From: Monilinia fructicola
Lineage: Eukaryota; Ascomycota; Leotiomycetes; Helotiales; Sclerotiniaceae
DNA length: 64,000 nt
NCBI GenBank assembly: GCA_008692225.1
Contig: VICG01000001.1
Coordinates: forward strand, 856,501-920,500
Direction: 5' to 3'
Part shown: one piece after another, positions 1-13,160 of the stretch
How the letters are laid out: every line of letters begins with the position of its first letter
How positions within the stretch are numbered: position 1 is the stretch's first letter
The notes under the pieces: model-generated
What the model was told of the DNA's origin: nothing
What the model saw: the letters and a program-made list of their open reading frames with translations, nothing else
Databases searched by the model: none
Translations under genes and position numbers: made by a program

Positions 1-613
1 GAACGGCATATGACGACTATCAGGAATTATGGCATCCCCCTCCAGGCCAGGGCCGGCCACAACCCGTGTACATTATGAGATACTATGGCGCTTCGTGGGA
101 ATGGATGTGGGCTGGTAGATCATTGGCATATTGCATCTATGTATACATTGCATGTACACAGGAGGTGGGCAGGGTGGACATTCCGCTCCAAAGACTTAAA
201 TAGACAAGAGAGCAATACTCCAAAGATAATAAACTCGAGTTTGTGAGGTCAAAGATTCGCTCATTTGGTTGATTCCAATATAGCTGATATAACAGAACCC
301 GCAATTAAGCTGTGCAGCAAGAGATACCCATCTCGTGGAAATGCAGCCACCCACCAGACAAACGCCTTTGGTATATGTGAGAAGATCAGAATAAACTTCA
401 GCAACCAGCCCCCCTCGCCACGCCCCTTTTAATTATGAAATTGCCCTACTCCCATATTTGTATGCTACCTTGTCGAGTCATTGCAGGCGTCTTTCTGCGT
501 CGGGCCTATGATCTTGTGTGTACCATTAACATAGCCTTCCCCATGGTATTCGGACGTCGTTTCTTGAGTCTTCGTGTAACATGTCGAATCCTCATTTCCG
601 AATCTCCCGGCTT
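1..613. other. Intergenic, 3' flank of snx3
   Basis: No convincing coding exon is seen on either strand. The right part is probably the 3' untranslated region and terminator of the minus-strand snx3 gene that ends at 614. The rest is unremarkable unique sequence. Confidence 0.5.
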
Positions 614-1401
614 TCACCAAGCATTCCGATCCCAGTTTGGATCTGTGCCACATGTTAACATGACCTCTTCACCAACACTCGTCCAAATCTCCTGATCCCT
701 CTCTAACAGTTCCAGAGATAGAATAGAGAAACCCAAAGCGAGCCGAAGAAAGCTTAAACTCACCCTGCACAAACCCCGCCAAAACCTTACTGCCCGTCTG
801 CAAGAGTGGATGTCCAACCACAATCTGTAGGAATCGCTCCAAGCCCTCTCTGCGATGCTCAATCACATCGTCACTGAATCTATTTGTGAATACTTTTCCG
901 GGTAGTGGAGGAATCGTCACGCGCGCACTCTCGCGCTCGAGAATGTCACGGAAATACTCGAAATCGCTGTAGCGGCGGCGAACGGTGCTGTTGCGTAGCT
1001 TGAAGGCGGGTATGTTGGTGCTGCAGTTAATTTCGTAGTCCGTATACATGTTGCGGCCGATGCCGTGGGTTTGGGGATCGGTTACCTAGAGGGGGGAAGA
1101 GAGTTAGTTGGAGAGTTGTGAGTGAAGGTGGTAGGTAAGTGGAAGAGGAGGGGAAAGAGGGGTGGGGGTAGTGGTAGTTGGTGGTTGGTAGGTGGTAGTT
1201 GGATGCTGGGAAATTATGATATCAGAGAGGTCATACTTCTATCTCGAGGAAGTTTTCGGGTGGTCCATAGATTTCCTCAAAGCTTTGTTGACGGGAATCA
1301 GGCATAGCTTGCATGGCGGATGGTATGCTGGATCTTCCTGGAGAAGTAGGACTTTGGGGAGATGTATGACCGGTAGTCGGCGATTGCACTGATTGTGCCA
1401 T
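614..1401 (-). CDS. SNX3: Sorting nexin Snx3/Grd19 (PX domain)
   Basis: Three exons read on the minus strand: 1401-1237, 1085-764 and 642-614, giving 171 residues and closing in frame. The first 45 or so residues are Ser/Thr/Pro/Gln-rich. The PX domain fills the rest: the conserved core [14 protein letters not shown] is followed by the basic KVFTNRF segment that contacts phosphatidylinositol 3-phosphate. The last exon encodes only the tail PNWDRNAW. Known role of the family: endosomal coat adaptor that works with retromer to return cargo from endosomes to the Golgi. The start is the first ATG of exon 1, which opens [11 protein letters not shown]. The length fits fungal Snx3. The downstream neighbour on the other strand is a tetraspanin, with no functional link visible. 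Confidence 0.93.
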
Positions 1402-2507
1402 ATTTAAATGTTGTTGTGCTGTGTTGGGATGTATTGTAGTGTAGTGTAGTGTAGTGTAGTGTAACGTATTGTATTGTATTATATCGTATCGTATCGTATT
1501 GTATCGTATTATTGTTCAGAAAAGAAACAAATAAGATTATGATTACTTTTATCTACAAGTATCAGTAGATAGGTGTTGTGACGTGATGATGATATGAAGC
1601 TTTTTTAAAGTTTATCTTTGGTGTCAATATGATTTGTGATTACTTTTGCCTGGGTATCCAATGTACAGAGCACGGAGGAGTATAGATGGGATGGATGGGA
1701 TGGGATGGAATGGGATGGATGGATGGATGGATGGATGGGCGTAGTTCTATAAATGAAAGGGTATATATATGAATGTGTGTACATATGGATGTGTGTATGA
1801 ATCAATAAGCGTAGGTCTATAAATGATTGTAGAGTGATTTAGAAGCCGCCTTTAGCTGTTGGTGGGGCAGTTGGGTTTGCCCAGGTGGTTTTTGATTTTT
1901 GGTTTTGGTGGACTTTTCCGTCTTTTCCCCTCTTCTGAGACGAAGGAACTAGAATAGATTCAATAGAACAGCTGGAGAGACGAAGAGATCAGGAAGGGAA
2001 GGTACGTACTGTACGGAGTATAGGTCCAGGGCTGTACTTGCTTACGTAAACAAACATGGTACTTACTCCAACCAATCAAAAAGGTATACATACTACCTAG
2101 GTAGGTACCTAGTACATACACATATCTACTACTGTAGTATATATACATCCATCCATCCATCATCCATCATCCATCCATCCACCACTCACCCATACACACA
2201 AGATTGATGGTAGGTGGCACAAACAGGTAATGTTCCGATATCAATCTCCGTACGTATCATATACCACAAACAAGAATTGCTCTAGAATATAGCCAGCCTT
2301 GCCTTGCCTTGCCTTGCTATAAGTTTGATTTTACTTTTGATTGCACTCTTTTCCCTCATATTTGCGAAATTCGAGTATCTACTGCTCCCTTTATATCATT
2401 GGACTTCGTTTTCCTGTGGGAGCGCATTGTTTATTACGAGTAGCTTTTTGCTTTTACTTGGTGACTTTCTGTTCTTACATCCCTTGAAAACACTCTCCAT
2501 CTCCATC
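1402..2507. other. Intergenic with simple repeats between snx3 and tetraspanin genes
   Basis: This is the divergent upstream region of snx3 (-) and the tetraspanin gene (+). It holds a degenerate pentanucleotide tract (GTAGT/GTATC units, about 1436-1510), GGAT repeats (about 1686-1738), CATC repeats (about 2148-2182) and a short CCTTG repeat near 2300. An open frame at 2304-2507 lies in the tetraspanin reading frame but reads as untranslated leader. Confidence 0.5.
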
Positions 2508-3776
2508 ATGGACGTCGTTAAGAAGTTGATACCACTGGCAAGGCCACTTGTGAGCATTCTGAGGACTACCACTTGATTGATCAAGCAATAGCTGATTTTA
2601 TCTAGCTCCTACTATTTCTCACTGCCATTGCTGGGTACAAGGCTTCGGTGCATATTTGACAATGATCTTGAACTAATATTCGTCAGCTATTCCTACTCCC
2701 AAATTCGCTCCCTCTCACTTCCCATATCTCAAGCTCTGGCATTATTTACAGTCGTGCTGCCACTTGCAACGGGTATTTCTATACAAGGTGCTGCTGGATT
2801 GATTGAACGAGCCAATAAAAAGGAACAGAATCAACTCACGCTACCACTTATTGCCGTTATTGGGTTTCAGTTGGTCTATGAGACTGTGGTGGCGACTCTC
2901 GCATTGACGTATATGATCCCTCCAACATCGTTAAAATGTGGTTTAGAAGATACATGGCAGGACCTATTCACTTCGAAGGATGAGAGGAAGATTAGGGATA
3001 TTCAGGATGCGCTGAATTGTTGTGGGCTTCATAGCGTATATGACAGGGCATATCCATTCCGGGCGGATGCCCATGCGGCTGGAAATTGTGTGGAATTGAC
3101 AAATCGCTCGCAGTGAGTCTCTCCTCCTCTTCAGAGACCGCGATGCCGTATCCCAGAGATAAGCTAAAAGCTCCTTCAGAAGCTGTTTGGGGACTTGGAG
3201 ACAATCGGAGCAGATTAATGCTGGCTTACTTTTACTCGTGGCTATATGCATTTTTATTCTCAAGGTACCATCACCTTTTTCTTCCATCGCATCTAAATGC
3301 CTGTTTCCTGGATACATGCAGTATATGATGGGCTGTTCTATTCCTATCAGAATTTTTTGTTATGTGTTACAGAATAGCTTTGCATGCATCTAGAAAGCTC
3401 CATTATGCATGCTTCAGAAGGCCCTATTCACACTTCTGCATATATTTGATGGAATTCTTACAGAAAGCTCTCGTTGTTGCATACATTATCTTCTGACATT
3501 ACCAAATTCATATAGGTGATATCCATCATAAATCTGCTCACCACATCATTCTGGAAGCGCTCATATTGGTCTCGACCCATCCATCGCATAACGAATGGTG
3601 ATACAGAAGCGCCACCGGGAGATAATAGGGCAGACATGAGAAGGCTTATCGAAGAAGGTGATGACGAAGAAGAATCGTCTTACCATGATGAGCCCACTCA
3701 AGATCGCCTCTCGGCATTTAATGGCCCTGCACAAGGACCAAGAGTCGAGCCTTCTCGCTTGTCTCAAAATTATTAG
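2508..3776 (+). CDS. Tetraspanin (Tsp3-like)
   Basis: Five exons: 2508-2549, 2606-2634, 2687-3112, 3180-3264 and 3516-3776, giving 280 residues and closing in frame. Four membrane segments are visible: LLLFLTAIAG near residue 15, LALFTVVLPLATG near 40, AVIGFQLVYETVVATLAL near 80 and LLLLVAICIFIL after the large loop. The large outer loop carries the tetraspanin hallmark CCG at about residues 135-137, with further cysteines in KCGLED, NCVEL and RSQSCLG. The C-terminal tail is about 85 residues, acidic and hydrophilic. Tetraspanins organise membrane microdomains. In ascomycetes the Pls1 and Tsp3 groups are known; I lean to Tsp3 from overall sequence but cannot prove it. The last intron (251 nt) is longer than the others, so an additional small exon is possible. 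Confidence 0.85.
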
Positions 3777-5556
3777 GCAATCTCAAGTTTCCAAGTATGG
3801 AATAAGCTTAAGAATAAGATGCGTGCGGCTCAACAAGAAATCCTAGTATCCTGGTCGACCTCTGGGGCATTTCTATCCACTTGGGGCGGTTTCTGGCTCG
3901 TGACGATGATTGGGATGATCTGGGGAAAAAAGGGGGGGGGGTGAAAGGGGGAAAAGTGAAAACCAAATTTGCCGGGAAATATAATCTCTGGTTTGGCTGT
4001 TGTTGTGATATGATCAGATGGCGCAATTTACATTCAACGTTTCATTTTATCCTACTGTACAGTATGAGATGCTATCATCTCACTGCGCATTTGGGCGTAA
4101 TACACCCAGTACTTTTGTTTATCCTAACTCTGGATCCTTGCACGTACATGATGCTAATCTATTCTCACGTGATGATGGGCAAATCGGTAGGCTGACGGAA
4201 GACATGGATTAAAACCAGCAGATACCTACCTACCTACTTCAAAGAATCAGAACAGAACTGCCGTTATTGAAAGGTCACTGCAGATGGGGCCATTGAAATA
4301 GACATTCAAGTATTCAGGATGCTATGCGCTGTTAACACTCACTCTTCCCCGTCTAAATACTTACTTTATATGTTGAGAGCAGTCCACGAAAGCGCTCCAC
4401 GCGATAGCACCTTTGAGAAAAGAGGGAACGTTTATTCCGCTTCAGTAGACGTGCATATTTTAACTGCATATTCGGCGTTACAGTGCAGCAAGAAGCGTGA
4501 TAGAATCTACTCGGTGAACTAGGTTTAGAGAGCTTTTCATTTATGCCAACCAATGAAGGCTTGGAAATGTTAATTTTTACAACACATCCCTCTTGTGCCA
4601 CCCCTGATTTGGGGCTCTATCAGTTTCTCCTCTCGCTTTTTCCCTCGAATATTAAGATATTAGAAGTTAGAAGTGGTAGAGAAGTGTTAGAAAAGTTAGA
4701 AAAGTTACAGTCGATTTGAATGAACATGATATAAAAGACAAACACAGCAGAGCATAAGGTTAACATCCCAGAATTCCAACCCCATCCACACATCGGTTAT
4801 CTCTCCGCCCAAAAAGAAGACCAAAACCTCTCCGGATCAAATCCATCATCGCCCTACAATACCTGCTCAGTGCTCACGCACATCAAGGTGTAATACCGTA
4901 ATCAACATTGTCATCCGGCCCTGGAAGACGTTGTGTGTGGTAGGTAGTTCTATTATGTACAACCAAGTGTTTCCCGTGTCCCCACGAGTCCCGGTCATGG
5001 TCATGGTCATGGTCATGGTCATGGTCATCTCCGCACAATAATGCAGTCCATACATACACCCAGGTTCCTCATCAATCATCCATTCCACCACCACCACCAC
5101 ATACGTATCGTATCTAATAGTGCCATTTCCACCCCCAAAAGCCAAAGCTTAATAAAAAAGAGGACTTGATTTTTTCCCTTTCTGCATCTTGCACCGCTTT
5201 TTCTTGTATTCTCATACCATACAGTATCTGAAAGCTATCGTACGTGACGATAGCTAGTCTCGACACATCACAGATTGCATCCTTCCAGCATTTCCCCTCA
5301 TTGTTGCAACATCCATCTCCATCTCCATCTCTGATTCTCCATATCATCATTCTGTACATACTGGCACGGTCCACGAATTCAAGGATGACTCTGGCTCGAA
5401 CTTCTTCACCGCAATGCTCCTGATAATAACACATACTACACAATTCGGAAAAGGTCCTGGATAAGCACGCACGTACCGTACAGAAATTAAATAAACGAAA
5501 AAAAAAAAGGGAACGGAATACAGCTCAAGGCTCAGGGATAGGAATACACATAGGCC
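3777..5556. other. Intergenic between tetraspanin and Zn2Cys6 genes
   Basis: No supported gene. A perfect hexanucleotide tract of GGTCAT units lies at about 4992-5028. The short open frames here have no domain-like content and no matching splice partners. The region just left of 5557 is probably the promoter and leader of the transcription factor gene. Confidence 0.45.
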
Positions 5557-8500
5557 ATGATTGAGAAGTCCACTTCTCAAAGGACTCGGGCCGAGTGGCC
5601 GAATCCCATTTCACCGCAACGCGTTCGCAAGAGGCCGCAACAGCAACCATCGCATTCTCAACGTCGTCTCTACAGTCCCAGTGCCTCGCCACCTGGATCA
5701 TCACACTCACACTCGTCGGCGTCATCGTTTTCCTCGCGATCGAGGAGCTCTTCCTTGCGTCATAACCCGAGCTATCATATCCGTCTAGATACCCGTCTAG
5801 ATCGGTCGCCGGCGCTCAACTTTGACTATTTTGAATTTCAGGCCGCGGCCACCACCGCTCCGTCGTCTTCAGCAATTGTTGGACATGCTATTGGTGTTAC
5901 CACCACCGGAGATTCAGGGTTAAATCTCACGGCGCCACATACCGCGCTATCGGATGCATCATGGATGACCAATTTCTCCACCGGGTCTATGAACACCATC
6001 CCCATCAGTCCTCAGGATTCTGTTAACCATGAATACTCGACCTACATCGGAACTAATGGTGGTGCTTCACTGTCGCTCCAGGCCGGAGCTATGCCTGGAC
6101 TCTCTATGCCCTGGGATATTGTGAATGCTACTACACAGTTACCTGGACCCTCGGATTTTGAAGATATCTGTATGTCGGAGGGTAATATGGGAAGCTATGG
6201 AAGTCATGGAAGTATGGAATTGGCTTCTGCTTCTACCGTCTCGGCTACCTCTGATGGATATGTTTTCCCTATCTCTCCATCCGTTTTTGAATCCCCAGGA
6301 GGGGCAAGTTCATTGCTTGATCTTACGCTGCCCAGTATGTAAATTTTGCTTACCTGTTGTCCTTCCCGCGTGTCTTGGATGTAAAGCTACATAGTTGAAC
6401 GGTGCTTTGATTCGCCTCGAACTAAACTACTTTGCTGACGAGGGTGCAACAGATTACGTGAACCAAAGCATGGTCGTCGACCAAACCATCCAGCCCACCG
6501 ATAACCTCAATGCTTCCTTACCTGCTACTTCTACCTTTCCATTCGATAATAATACATTTACATCTCTAGATTGGAGTTTTAGTGATATATTCCCCGCGCA
6601 GCCCACAGCCCCTTCAGCAGCTCCGCTTTTAGAGACTCCACAGCTCCTTCAAAGAGGAAGATACATACGTTCACAAAATCCCTGGAACGCACATGATGCA
6701 CACGGGAATGTCTTCAACGAGAATCCCAACACTGGCTGCGTTACATATGAGACCGAGCCTTCACCAATACACTCTTACGACCCAGAACGGTCTCCTTTAC
6801 ATCCCTACGAACCCGAACGATCTCCATTACCCTACGAGACTTCATCTCCAATTGAGAACACTGGATTGTCTTTGCCCGATCAAGGCCCATTAAGCAACGA
6901 TTTGTATGGTTCGGAACTACCAAGACACAATTGGTTCGATGAGAGTGATGCATCAACCTCTTATTCCAATACTCTGTATACTCCCTCCCACGGCTCACCG
7001 GCGTCACACCATTCTCCACGTCCACAAGGCTCGCTGCCACCGCCTTCTCCAAACGATGCAGGGAATCATTCACACGTCTTTAGTGCATACGCCGAACCGC
7101 AGAAGAATAAAGTTACGAGAGGCCGGGTAAGGCCGTTGACAGATAAGGAGAAGAGAGAGGCGAGGGATGTTAGGCAGGCGGGAGCTTGCTGGGCTTGTCA
7201 TCTCTCTAAGATTAAGGTGTGTATAAAATTATGCTGTTCACATGCGTACGGATATATCGCTTACTGTTTCGCGTCCAGTGCTCACCCTGTTCTTCGGGGT
7301 TTCCTTGTGAACAGTGTACTAGACTTTCTGGGAAGAGAAGGTTTTGTCTTTTACCATGTTTCAATGATCCAGTCGAATCGCTGGACAAATTTTTGGTACC
7401 TGGTATGCTTACCTTGAACCCTTTCGTTGTCATCTCAGGCTAACAAAACATAGAAAATTACATAAAAATGTACACCACAGACAACACCAAGAGATTCATC
7501 TCCAAGAATGCAGATGCTTGGGGAACAGATGAGATGATAGTACAATTAAGCTGGGGCTACCGAGTCCCACTCAAAGTTACCGTTGTGTCCCTATCAGTAC
7601 GAGGTTCGACTTCTGTGTTTCGATATCAACATCAGACGTACATCAATGCATCAGGTAGACCAACTTTCACGAGAAAGAAGAGTCCACCCCTTGGGATTCC
7701 GCTTCTGTCGATGGAGGATAGACGGGAGGAATATGCTGGGTATATCAAAAGGATTGTTCAGCATGATCTAGATGGTTATGCGAGGATAGCATATGAACCG
7801 GAAGAATCAGATCTTGCAAAACGTTTGCTCAAGACGGTGTGCCAATTCTACACTGCTGGCGTAGAAGCCAATGATGAGGTAAGACTGCTCTCTTTCGAAC
7901 AAAACATCCTTTCCGCTGTACGCTAGGAGATCTTGAGCGTGTCTTCTCGAGCCTGGGCTGGTAGCCTAGCCTAAATATTGGCTACCCGAAGATGACTCCT
8001 GATCCAAGTAAACGTTCCCCAGCATTCATTGCGACGATTCTGACATTTGACAATCACAGTACGAGCTCCTGCGCGAAGCAATCGAAATACACATTGCCTG
8101 CGCCATCCTTGAGCGAAGTTTAATCCTCGATGATGAATCAACAAATTTGGTACAAGGGCGCCTAGGGGAAGAATTCCCGCCGGACTCTTCTCCAAGATGT
8201 GCTTCGCGCCAAATCAAAGTGGCCTTCTTCATATCGCAACAAGAAAGGATCAAAGAAGTCCTGAAGGAATGGGGTCAGATGATGTGGACAAGTAATCGCG
8301 CCACTGCAAATGAACGAAAATGGGCAATTGGATTCAGCGTCTTGCTCGTTTTGACATTGGTCATGGATAAGACGCTGGGTCTCTCCTATTGCAAGTACGT
8401 AATGCCCATAACCATTCAGTCCTCTGGTATCGAAACATGATGCTGATTCGTAATCGTAGTGCCGAATCGAGAATCAAACATGGCGGTAAAGAAGCAGAGA

Positions 8501-9010
8501 TTGAGCGTAACGAGTTTCAGGAGAGGGTGAAAGTAACACAGACAAACTTATTCGAGAGATGCAAAGAGATACTCCATTCGAAATTCAAGACAAGAAAAGG
8601 GGGCAAGGAGAGCTTTAACCCCATCCGTGACGGCGAGGGTGCCTGGCGCGGCAAAGTCATCGATGGGAGGATTGCCGGTTTTGTACATGATATGAAAAGT
8701 GTGGTTCGGGATTTTGGTATGTTTCTCCCGTTTCTCTCCTGTCCTTTTTCCACCGTTCATTTCTACGTCGTCCGACATCGGCCGAGACGGATAGAATGGA
8801 GATGATTGTCCGAAAATGACTGTTCGAATCTGAGACTAACGTATGTTTGTTCATTCTATAGAATCTCAAGTTCGGTCCTGTAGAGGATCTCGGGTCTCGA
8901 AGAATCCGCGAGATGATCCTTTGTCATTGTCTCTGAAGGTTGACGAATCACCGTACACGGATGCGGCCCGGTTAGCCAGTGTATTTTTGGACGATTTTCT
9001 GGAACATTGA
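5557..9010 (+). CDS. Zn(2)-Cys(6) transcription factor
   Basis: Seven exons: 5557-6334, 6453-7216, 7279-7402, 7454-7878, 8060-8394, 8460-8716 and 8862-9010, giving 943 residues with every junction in frame. The first 480 residues are low complexity and rich in Ser, Pro, Thr and His, as in activation regions. The binuclear zinc cluster lies mid-protein: Cys at about 505, 508, 515, 518, 524 and 527, with further Cys at 537 and 541, in the context ACWACHLSKIK, then a splice, then CSPCSSGFPCEQC. The spacing departs from the classic C-x2-C-x6-C form after the third Cys. The 400-residue C-terminal part is mostly helical in character with a WGYRVPL motif. Specific target genes cannot be inferred. 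It is nuclear by family. Confidence 0.85.
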
Positions 9011-10251
9011 AATCAGAGCCAGCCAGGGTTATAGCAGGCTAGGACTAGGGGCAATCCCCCGGATTATTGGCAATTCGATTTTGGCAGGTACTGTGGGCTG
9101 GGTCTTGGATCGGATGAACAGAATTGGAATGGACTGTTCGGGACTTGGAATTGAGAAAGAATGGGGGAGGAGATTAGGAGATTAGGAAGTATGATTAGCG
9201 ATGAGGAGGATCCGAGGATGCAAGGCACTATTTTTGTATATTTGGTATGATGATCATGATTTTGATGATGAATGACGACGAGTAACGATTCAATGTTTGG
9301 ATCGAGGTACAGAAGAACGAAGTACATGTTGGAAGAGAGAAGCTGAGCAGAGCTGGGCATAATTTCTGAGATTCGATCGATGAGAACAGATTAATGACTC
9401 AAAACATGGATTTTGATGACATGAATGACGATGACGATGCTTAACCGCGATGTAAGTGTGTAGTGACGAGCAAGATGCAAGGAAGTTTATGGAGCAGGAC
9501 ATGAAATCTAGCCCTTTCAGCTGATGTGTTGAAAGTATAAGTCCTAATGATGAAATGAATCCTCATAACCCAGGATAATGATATGATTATACCATGTTTG
9601 AAACAAATCGACTACGAATCAACCAATAACTTTATTGACGAACAGCATTATTTATGGCATATTGATCCTTTATCCTCTTGTCCATCTATGCAAAGTTGTG
9701 CCCAGCGTCAAGGGTATCAGGAGTCAAGGTCATAAAATTCACCCAGTGATACTCAAGCATCTAGCTGACGTAAAGGAGACCCGGGAGTCTACCCCCTGAA
9801 GGCCGGGAGCATGCATTCCCAGATATTGGATCAGACTAGCATCCCGAGAGATTCTAGAAGTATCGCAAATACATTTCGTATTTGGTTAGATTATCGACAT
9901 TGGAGATCCACATTGCCGAAAGGGGGGAAATTGGCGATCTTATGGAGAAAGTTCACAGGAGCACTGAGAGTCCCTGAGAATGAATGAATCCCCGGTTTGG
10001 ACGAGAAAAGGAAAAGCAAATGAACGAGCCAATTGGAACATTGCCAGAGGATGGACTGAGCAACGTGATCATGCAATTCTTTGGTGGATATTGTCCTGTA
10101 TGCAGGTGGAGGTTCGAGAATCGAGAGTCGAGAAGAGGAACTGACAAGGCACGCACGGATAACAAAGGAGTTCCGGGAGATTATTGAAGATTCCAGAAAA
10201 GAAATAGAAGGACAAGGGGATGCGAAGATCAAGGGGATAGGAAGATCAAGG

Positions 10252-10325
10252 AGATGGATGGGTGGATGGGTGGATGGGTGGATGGGTGGATGAGTGGATG
10301 AGTGGATGAGTGGATGGGGTGATGG
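10252..10325. repeat. GGATGGGT/GGATGAGT microsatellite
   Basis: Tandem octanucleotide units GGATGGGT pass into GGATGAGT units. They create spurious Trp/Gly-rich and His/Pro-rich open frames on the two strands. Confidence 0.85.
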
Positions 10326-10996
10326 GGTGGATTGAATGGATGCACCATTCATTCACGGGTGTTAAGAATAGTAACGACGAGGCGGCTCCAGTTTGTACAA
10401 TAAATACAGTCCAATATACAGTCCAGTACTGTAGTATTTGATCCACTTGAACCGGAAGCCGGGATTCGATGTATTCGATGTTGGACCCAGTGCTTTGCTA
10501 GGGTTCTTGGCTGGGACTATAGACATAAAGAAAGTACTTGGACAATAGAAAGTAGAAATCGAAATGGAAATAGAAAGTAGAAAGTTGGAACATCAATGCG
10601 CGTTTGTGATTGCTTTATCTTGTTTTGTCATTATTGCTTTACTTGCGAGGCAATAGAAAAAGAATAAGAAAAAGAAAGAGAAAGAAAAAGAGAAACAGAA
10701 AGAGAAAGAGAAACAGAAACAGAAACAGAGTTTAGAAACATCTTCATTCACATCATGCACACTCTGAATACTTACATCCTGCTGTATTACCTCCTATACC
10801 GTAATTACTAACCCGCGGAACTCTTCAGCAAATGCCTAGTAAATGCCCAGCAAATCCACACAGTACTAGTAGTCTAGTAGTAGCAAACACCCAGTACATT
10901 GGTTAAAACGGCTGCGGGAAGGAAGGGGGAAGGTGCCGGACAGGGGAGATCCTTTGAGGAAATTGGGAATTTGGATTGGGTTTGGGTTTATACAAA

Positions 10997-11105
10997 GTAA
11001 CGTGTTATGGGAAGTGTGATACGGGAAGTGTTATACAGGAAGTGTTATACTGTGAGTGTTATACGGGAAGTGTTATGCCGTGAGTGCTATACACCAAGTG
11101 TTATG
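10997..11105. repeat. Imperfect array of GGAAGTGTTATAC-like units
   Basis: Seven or so diverged copies of a unit containing AAGTGTTATAC or GAGTGTTATAC follow each other at about 15-16 nt spacing. The unit is longer than an ordinary microsatellite, so this is a small minisatellite. Confidence 0.7.
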
Positions 11106-11221
11106 CCGAGGTAGTCATGATGCAATTTTTAGACTTTTGAGCTGAAGATAGATATACTCCTATATGTGGAATTCTAGAAATAGAGAATCTTATGTCATGT
11201 CACAAGCAAACGCTCAGTGGG

Positions 11222-11315
11222 GTGGTGAGGTGTGAGGTGTGAGGTGTGAGGTGTGAGGTGTGAGGTGTGAGGTGTGCGATGTGTGGTGGTGTGAGGTGTG
11301 TGGTGTGTGGTGTAT
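11222..11315. repeat. GTGAGGT heptanucleotide array
   Basis: Near-perfect tandem copies of GTGAGGT pass into GTGTGGT-type variants. Confidence 0.85.
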
Positions 11316-11424
11316 GGTGGTCAGTTAGGTAGGTACCTAGTTGTTCGCTGTGTTTGTATAGATGGATATATTGCATATTGCATCACACGTAAGGCTGAGT
11401 TGGGGGATTCTAGAAAGGGGAACA

Positions 11425-11520
11425 TGAGTGTGAGTGTGAGTGTGAGTGTGAGTGGGAGTGGGAGTGGGAATGTGAGTGTGAGTGTGAGAGAGAGTGTAAC
11501 TGTGAGTTGTATAGGGAGTG
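11425..11520. repeat. GAGTGT hexanucleotide array
   Basis: Tandem GAGTGT units pass through GAGTGG and back. They encode alternating Val-Ser in frame, which is an artefact of the repeat. Confidence 0.8.
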
Positions 11521-11599
11521 AGTGAGCTGTGTAGGCATACATGTAGTGTAATGTTGCAATGAAAGTTGAGTGTTCATCTAAGAGTTTGAGATTTTCAAT

Positions 11600-11705
11600 A
11601 ATGTAAGATGTAAGATGTCAGATGTAATCTGTAATCTGTAATCTGTAGTCTGTAGTCTGTAGTCTATAATCTATAATCTATAATCTATAATCTATCATCT
11701 GTAAC
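11600..11705. repeat. TGTAATC heptanucleotide array
   Basis: Drifting heptamers: TGTAAGA, TGTAATC, TGTAGTC and TATAATC in succession. Blocks of identical neighbours suggest repeated local duplication. Confidence 0.8.
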
Positions 11706-13050
11706 ATGTAAGCTGGGCATGTCCGTTGGGCCGTTAATGAAGCCGGGGAAATATGAATGGAAGCCTTTTAGATGCAGGAACAGAAGGATCAGCATTGTAG
11801 AAAGGGGATGTTTACGATGGATGTGACGTCGATGCCATATTGAGAGGAGCGTAAAACGTGTTAAACCTTGTCGTGTTCAGCCCAGCCGTAGGATCCCTGA
11901 TGCAATGGTACATACTGCACATGCAGTACAATCTGTTTGTATGTTGGAATCATGGTGAAGAGCAAAATGGTAGGCTGTGTTCTGCGATGGCATTTTCTTT
12001 TGGGCTGGACCTGCAGTAACATGTTGTGTCATTCATTCGGTGAGTGATCTAGATGCTGTGTGCGCAACCTTTTGACGGCCTCAAATATCAAATAAGTAAA
12101 GAAAAGGATTCATGTCATCTCGCGGCCAGGTCAACGCTGAGGGAATGAATACCGAAAATGATCCTGCCGGATGCAAAAAGTGCAGATCAACATACGAGGA
12201 GGGAGGCATGGCCTACTACTTCCTTCTCACCGAGATGATCGCCGGCGCACGCACGCAATGGATCATCACCAATATGAGTACTTGGGTATTACAATCATCG
12301 TGCAAAAATCTACTGCAGCTGGATCAGGGCGTAATCCTCATGATACCTTCCTTCCTTTTCCTTCGATGCCATTTTCTATGCATGTCGGGGCGGTCTACGG
12401 TCTACGGCCTACGAAAGATACGTTGCTTATGTGTGCTGCACAAGAAGGTAGTTCTACATACGGGTATGCACAGTAGATGGCTTCAACTGACAGACAGGTC
12501 GTGATACTTGGGGGATCTCATTGACAGCCCGCCCCCACGAAATACCATAAGGCGGGAAGGGAGATCGGACTGCTTTGTCTAACCTTAGGCTGTGCGTGGA
12601 CAGGTTAGGTTACAACTCTGCAAGTACTGCCGTAATGAAATGCGAGTAATAATTGCCCGGTCGTCCTCGGTCGGAGGATACGAGAGGGTAAGGAAGGTAA
12701 AGGAAGGTATGGAAGCACAACTTGCAAGTGCCGCAAAAAGTAAAGTAAAGCCCGACGGACAAGGAACTGTGGATTCTGCAAAGAAGGGCTAGATGACTTT
12801 CAAGGTTCATGCACCCAGCGGTACTATAGACAGACAGGCGCCTGTGGAACCTCAAATAAGAACCGCAGAACCGTAACAGCTAAGAAACCTTGAAAAGAAA
12901 CCAGGAACGGGCAAGGAATGTATGGATGAACAAAAGGTCTAAAAAAGGTCTAAAAAAGGTCTAAAAAGGGGGTCTAGGAACAACATGAATAAATGCGAAA
13001 CATCATTCGATCAACCAAGATTTGTTAGAACTTAGAGATAATAGACGATT

Positions 13051-13160
13051 ATTGGATATTGGATATTGGATATTAGATATTAGATATTAGATACTGGATA
13101 CTGGATATTAGACACTGGATATTGGATATTGGATATTAGATATTAGATATTGGATATTGT
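13051..13160. repeat. ATTGGAT heptanucleotide array
   Basis: About sixteen heptamers in phase. They alternate between ATTGGAT, ATTAGAT and ACTGGAT versions. Confidence 0.85.

Noticed and set aside
3265..3515. Possible additional tetraspanin exon inside the 251-nt last intron
   Set aside because: Direct joining of 3264 to 3516 keeps phase and leaves a membrane segment followed by a sensible tail; no extra exon needed.
9891..10352. Minus-strand 153-codon frame with HPSTHPPIHPS-type repeats
   Set aside because: Its N-terminal part is the GGATGGGT microsatellite read in reverse and the rest has no domain; no splice partner found.
12112..12504. 130-codon frame with CKKCRSTYEEGGMAYYF
   Set aside because: The pair of Cys suggested a zinc motif, but no partner Cys, conserved context or splice structure followed; left unassigned.
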